From Ruminococcus sp. (GTDB lineage: Bacteria > Bacillota > Clostridia > Oscillospirales > Acutalibacteraceae), in contig JAFQDM010000009.1 of assembly GCA_017416065.1 (NCBI GenBank), positions 1 to 43,175 of the forward strand: a stretch of 43,175 nt of DNA, written 5' to 3'. Under the pieces are notes generated by a model that was not told where the DNA came from, did not search any database, and saw only the letters and a program-made list of their open reading frames with translations. A program made the translations under genes and the position numbers. Below, piece after piece: positions 40,123-43,175 of the stretch. Every line of letters begins with the position of its first letter. Positions within the stretch are counted from its first letter, which is position 1.

Positions 40123-41040
40123 ATGAGGCATATTTTTATCATTAATCCTGCGGCAGGCAAGAAAGACAGCACTCAGGAGCTGAGAAGGCAGATTCATAGT
40201 CTTAAAACGGATGAAAGCGTAGAGGTCTACATAACCAAAGGGGTTGGAGATGCACGGCGCAAGGCTCAGACAGAGGCTTCAGTTGGCGACGAGCTCCGCA
40301 TTTATTCCTGCGGAGGAGACGGCACCGCCAACGAGGTACTCTCCGGCATTGCAGGGCACAAAAACTGTGCCTTGGGCATAATTCCTCTGGGCTCGGGCAA
40401 CGACTTTGTTCGTGCGTTTGAGCCCCTTGCAAAGGAAGCTTTCCTTGATGTTCAGAGGATGATAGAGGGGGAAGAAAGGTCTATTGACCTTTTGGAGTGC
40501 AATGGCAATTACTCTATGAACGTTATGTCCGTAGGCTTTGACGCAGAGGTTGCAAAGAATGTGGACAAATTCAAGCGTTGGCCCATGGTCAGCGGAAGCT
40601 TTGCCTACAAGCTTTCAATCGTCTATTGCCTTTTTACAAAGCGCAGGCACAGGGTGAAGATACTCCTTGACGGGGAGCCCTTCCAAAAGGCAGATTACGA
40701 CAAGACTACCCTTTTGGCAGTAGGCGGCAACGGCAAGTTTTACGGCGGAGGGATCAAGGCGGCACCACTTGCAGACCTGAGCGACGGATATATGGACTTT
40801 GTCCATGCAAACACATTGTCGGTTCTGAAGTTTGCAACCATGATCGGCATCTACACAAAGGGCGAGCACATCAACAACCCAAAGCTGCCCTTCATCACCT
40901 TTAAAAGGTGCAAAAAGATCAAGTTCATAGCAGAGGAGCCAATAGCTCTCAACCTTGACGGCGAGATATTTATGGAGAATAACCCTGAGGTGACCCTCCT
41001 TGAGGGCGCACTCAGAATAATTTTACCCAAACAGAAATAA
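40123..41040 (+). CDS. Diacylglycerol/lipid kinase (YegS/BmrU/DgkB family), 305 aa
   Basis: N-terminal FIINPAAGKK, catalytic-site GGDGTANEVLSGI (~66-78) and PLGSGNDFVRAF (~89-100). The central part has SVGFDAEVAKNVDKFKRW and the later AVGGNGKFYGGGIKAAPLADLSDG, both typical. The family phosphorylates diacylglycerol or other lipids for phospholipid turnover. It follows maf closely on the same strand. Length is normal. A weak hairpin at its 3' end separates it from the AT-rich region. Confidence 0.92.
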   Translation: MRHIFIINPAAGKKDSTQELRRQIHSLKTDESVEVYITKGVGDARRKAQTEASVGDELRIYSCGGDGTANEVLSGIAGHKNCALGIIPLGSGNDFVRAFEPLAKEAFLDVQRMIEGEERSIDLLECNGNYSMNVMSVGFDAEVAKNVDKFKRWPMVSGSFAYKLSIVYCLFTKRRHRVKILLDGEPFQKADYDKTTLLAVGGNGKFYGGGIKAAPLADLSDGYMDFVHANTLSVLKFATMIGIYTKGEHINNPKLPFITFKRCKKIKFIAEEPIALNLDGEIFMENNPEVTLLEGALRIILPKQK

Positions 41041-41044
41041 AAGG

Positions 41045-41070
41045 CTGCGTTACTAATACGCAGGTTTTGT
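41045..41070 (+). terminator. Weak terminator after the lipid kinase gene
   Basis: CTGCGT (41045-41050) pairs with ACGCAG (41058-41063), followed by GTTTTGT. The stem is only 6 bp. Confidence 0.45.
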
Positions 41071-41121
41071 AATAAACTGAAAAGATTATAGTACATAAAA
41101 TTATATTATGGAGGAAGTCTT

Positions 41122-41619
41122 ATGTTTTGCTCGAAATGCGGAACGCAATTGCCGGAAGATAGTGTGTATTGCACTAACTGTGGGGATAAAATTATTAAGG
41201 GAAACATGAAAGCGCAATCAAAAACAAAATTATCAAGAGTCAACATAATTGTTATAGTTGCTATTTTATGCATATCGGTAATTGTTGTAACTTGGTTGCT
41301 TATAGACCAAAGCGGCAAAGCAAATTTGCAAAAGCAATTTTTGCGTGATTGGGAAAACGTAGAAGTGGAAGATGGAGCATGTTATACACTAGTTTTGGAT
41401 TTTTCAGAAGATGAAATTGAATACCGTTTTGAAAGTGTTTTTTATGATACAGAAATAGCAACTTACAAATATAATATTATTTCAAAAAATCAATTTAAAA
41501 TTAATAAAAGAGATACGGTTTATACGGTAGAATTTAATAATGATAAATCAATGATGACGATTACACCTGCTCTAACAAGCACAGATTCATCTGAAGATTG
41601 GTTTTGTTTTGAGGATTAA
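41122..41619 (+). CDS. Zinc-ribbon membrane protein, 165 aa
   Basis: An N-terminal zinc ribbon of the zinc_ribbon_2 type, MFCSKCGTQLPEDSVYCTNCG (CxxC...CxxC, residues 3-20), then a linker, one membrane helix (~39-61, NIIVIVAILCISVIVVTWLL) and an extracytoplasmic domain of ~100 residues rich in charged and aromatic residues (VLDFSEDEIEYRFE). The role is unknown; such proteins are common in Clostridia. GGAGG precedes the ATG. The gene is notably AT-rich compared with those to its left and is followed after 13 bp by a second zinc-ribbon gene with a similar N-terminus. Confidence 0.82.
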   Translation: MFCSKCGTQLPEDSVYCTNCGDKIIKGNMKAQSKTKLSRVNIIVIVAILCISVIVVTWLLIDQSGKANLQKQFLRDWENVEVEDGACYTLVLDFSEDEIEYRFESVFYDTEIATYKYNIISKNQFKINKRDTVYTVEFNNDKSMMTITPALTSTDSSEDWFCFED

Positions 41620-41632
41620 GGAGGGGTGATAT

Positions 41633-42580
41633 ATGTTTTGCAGAAAATGTGGCACACGGATTTTAGATGATAGCATATTTTGCTCTGAATGCGGCACAAA
41701 GGTTGAAACTGTAGATCGAAATGTTGCTACGGATTTTTCCGAAAGCAAAGAAGATACACATACGTCGTTAATAAATGAAAACGCATTTGCTCACGACAAA
41801 TTTGAAGCAAATGAATACATTAAAGATCTTGATGGTGTTGAGCCGAATACATCAATGGATAGTTGTATAAGTGATTCGAGAAAACGCAAAACAATAGGAA
41901 CTATTGTAATATCTGCTATAGCCATTTTTGTTATCTTGATACTTGTTTTTTTTTCGATAGAAAATAATCGTTGCGAGTATTATAAGGAGTGTTCTAATAA
42001 GAAATACAATGGCAAAGATTATTGCTATTCTCACAGTTGTAGTTATCCCAACTGTCGCTTAAGTAAAAGTTATAGAGGGGATTATTGTTATATCCATAAG
42101 TGTTCATATGTTTCTTGCAACCATAGGGTCGCAGATGGCAGTGATTATTGTATTATTCATACATGTAATGTTGATGGCTGTTACAATGAGGTTGAAGCGG
42201 ATTCCTCAAATTGTAGTGAGCATCGGATTGATATGCGAAACAAGCTGAGTTTACCTTCGATGTATTTTAGCATTAATTCTGCAGGTGGAATTAAATTTAG
42301 TTTTAGTGCCACCAATAGGTCTGGAAAAACCATAAAGTATGTTCGATTTAATGCTTATTTGAAAAATGCTGTTGGAGACCCTGTTCAAGAAGAGATTTCT
42401 AATGATTACTATGCAGATGTTGAAATTATTGGTCCCATTAGTAATGGTGAAACCGTATGGTTAAACAACGAGATAATTGGTTATTGTGATAATCTTGGGC
42501 GAATTGATGTTCGTGATATTACACTTATTTATACTGATGGTACATCAGAAACCGGTTCATATAATTATTACTGTGATTAG
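41633..42580 (+). CDS. Zinc-ribbon membrane protein with four tandem Cys/His repeats, 315 aa
   Basis: An N-terminal ribbon (MFCRKCGTRILDDSIFCSECG), an acidic/polar linker (~25-85), and one membrane helix (~88-108, TIGTIVISAIAIFVILILVFF). Residues ~113-193 contain four tandem units with Cys...Cys...YC-x2-H spacing (CEYYKECSNKKYNGKDYC-x2-H; CSYPNC...YC-x2-H; CSYVSC...YC-x2-H; CNVDGC...C-x2-H), likely CCCH zinc modules. The last ~120 residues look like a beta-sandwich (GIKFSFSATNRSGKTIKYVRF). The unit length is ~20 residues. I cannot name a function. GGAGGGG precedes the ATG. It follows the preceding gene by 13 bp. Confidence 0.8.
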   Translation: MFCRKCGTRILDDSIFCSECGTKVETVDRNVATDFSESKEDTHTSLINENAFAHDKFEANEYIKDLDGVEPNTSMDSCISDSRKRKTIGTIVISAIAIFVILILVFFSIENNRCEYYKECSNKKYNGKDYCYSHSCSYPNCRLSKSYRGDYCYIHKCSYVSCNHRVADGSDYCIIHTCNVDGCYNEVEADSSNCSEHRIDMRNKLSLPSMYFSINSAGGIKFSFSATNRSGKTIKYVRFNAYLKNAVGDPVQEEISNDYYADVEIIGPISNGETVWLNNEIIGYCDNLGRIDVRDITLIYTDGTSETGSYNYYCD

Positions 42581-42588
42581 TATACAAC

Positions 42589-42615
42589 AACAGCGGAGAA
42601 TTACGCCCCGCTGTT
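42589..42615. terminator. Hairpin between convergent genes
   Basis: Perfect 8-bp stem AACAGCGG (42589-42596) with CCGCTGTT (42608-42615). The T-runs on both sides are poor, so termination strength is uncertain. Confidence 0.5.
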
Positions 42616-42627
42616 ACTATTACTTAA

Positions 42628-42915
42628 TTAATGTATCTTTGTTTTTGTTGTGTGCATCCTGCCTGTGTGGTCGGTGGTGTAGTCACCTTCCAAAATGATT
42701 TCGGAGATTGGCACAAATTCGTAGCCTGCGGCACGTACTGCGTCTATAATCTGCGGCAGAGCCTCGGGGGTGTTTTTTGCTCCGTTGTGCATGAGGATAA
42801 TGCTTCCCGATGTGAGTTTGCTTGTTATCCTCTCCACCATCTGCTGTGGGGATGGGTCCTTCCAGTCCGGATAATCACTATCTGATACAAAGGTAAAGAG
42901 GCTTAGTTTAATAAT
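42628..42915 (-). pseudogene. 5'-truncated polysaccharide deacetylase
   Basis: The frame is open from 42915 to the stop at 42628 and encodes the C-terminal ~95 residues of a NodB-type deacetylase: SDSDYPDWKDPSPQQMVERI, then SGSIILMHNGAKNTPEALPQII (the L-M-H late motif) and AAGYEFVPISEI. The N-terminal part with the metal-binding Asp and H-x3-H is missing; upstream is a stop and then the promoter of the methyltransferase. No start codon fits at the upstream end. A functional enzyme is therefore excluded; it is a remnant. Confidence 0.8.
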
Positions 42916-42943
42916 TTACTTTATAGGATAAATATAGTATAAT
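42915..42943 (+). promoter_or_regulatory. Promoter of the methyltransferase gene
   Basis: TTTACT (42915-42920) and TATAAT (42938-42943), 17 bp apart, 39 bp before the ATG. The broken end of the deacetylase remnant coincides with the -35. Confidence 0.6.
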
Positions 42944-42981
42944 CTAACCGATAAACTTGAATTTGACGAGGAGAACATGAT

Positions 42982-43175
42982 ATGAGTATCACCCAGACTT
43001 TTTACGATAATCTGGCATCCCAGTATGACAAACTGTTTCTTGATTGGCAAGCTGCCACACAGGAACAAGCAGCCATTCTGGACAGACTTTTTGTGGACAA
43101 TGGCTTTGACAAATCTGCACATATTCTGGATTGTGCCTGTGGAATCGGAACGCAGGCAATCGGCCTTGCTGCCAT
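42982..43175 (+). CDS. SAM-dependent methyltransferase, N-terminal part (runs off the window)
   Basis: The frame opens at ATG 42982, after ACGAGGAGAAC, and stays open to the last base. It begins MSITQTFYDNLASQYDKLF, the usual F-Y-x-x-L-A-x-x-Y-D/D-x-L start of small-molecule class I methyltransferases, and motif I ILDCACGIGTQAIGLAA appears at ~46-62. The substrate cannot be inferred from this piece. Confidence 0.85.
   Translation, partial: MSITQTFYDNLASQYDKLFLDWQAATQEQAAILDRLFVDNGFDKSAHILDCACGIGTQAIGLAA

Overview
The window looks like chromosome of a strictly anaerobic, mid-GC Gram-positive bacterium of the Clostridia, most likely an Oscillospiraceae/Ruminococcus-type gut organism. The evidence is strong AGGAGG-type ribosome binding sites, consensus sigma-A promoters, an oxygen-sensitive class III ribonucleotide reductase (nrdD/nrdG), two secreted proteins with dockerin modules (one also carrying several starch-binding-like modules), a DUF6465 protein, and a VTC/DUF4956/beta-helix lipoprotein cluster. 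No rRNA, tRNA, CRISPR array or intact transposase was seen.

Layout. 1-5406 (+): tail of an unidentified, probably surface protein; a PH-like protein; a dispersed structured repeat (copy A); then a tight run of nitroreductase, XRE regulator, small membrane protein, ABC exporter and exonuclease III. 5463-9816 (-): ECF sigma factor, anti-sigma-like protein, lipoprotein, MBOAT acyltransferase and DHHW/AlgX-like protein, closely spaced between an ECF-type promoter and a bidirectional terminator. This is probably one envelope-stress operon for acylating an exported polymer. 9942-13212: AEC transporter (+), dockerin SGNH hydrolase (-), M29 aminopeptidase (-). 13405-20133 (+): YfhO-like membrane protein and a 1272-residue secreted metallophosphoesterase with dockerin and starch-binding-like modules, followed by repeat copy B, inverted relative to copy A.

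20661-27839 (-): acyltransferase, thioredoxin reductase, NrdD with a fused glutaredoxin-like domain behind an NrdR-box promoter, an 800-bp regulatory and repeat-rich spacer, a gene cassette bounded by 118-bp direct repeats of the nrdG 3' end, nrdG, and a phosphopantetheinyl transferase. Reductase, activase and probable electron donor are therefore close together. 28063-30336 (+): MarR regulator with a palindrome over its own promoter, DegV lipid-binding protein, DivIVA-like coiled coil and a 61-residue orphan. 30410-33696 (-): VTC-domain, DUF4956 and beta-helix lipoprotein cluster. 34090-37527 (+): citrate synthase, HAD phosphatase, AGCS symporter. 37579-37968 (-): DUF6465 protein with a histone-H1-like tail. 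38327-41040 (+): WYL regulator, small membrane protein, Maf, lipid kinase.

41122-43175 is visibly more AT-rich and looks acquired: two zinc-ribbon membrane proteins (one with four Cys/His repeats), a 5'-truncated polysaccharide deacetylase, and the start of a SAM methyltransferase running off the window.

The most interesting points are the covarying inverted repeat pair, the nrdG-tail cassette, the ECF/acyltransferase module, the starch-binding-like dockerin phosphoesterase, and the NrdD-glutaredoxin/TrxB arrangement with its NrdR sites.
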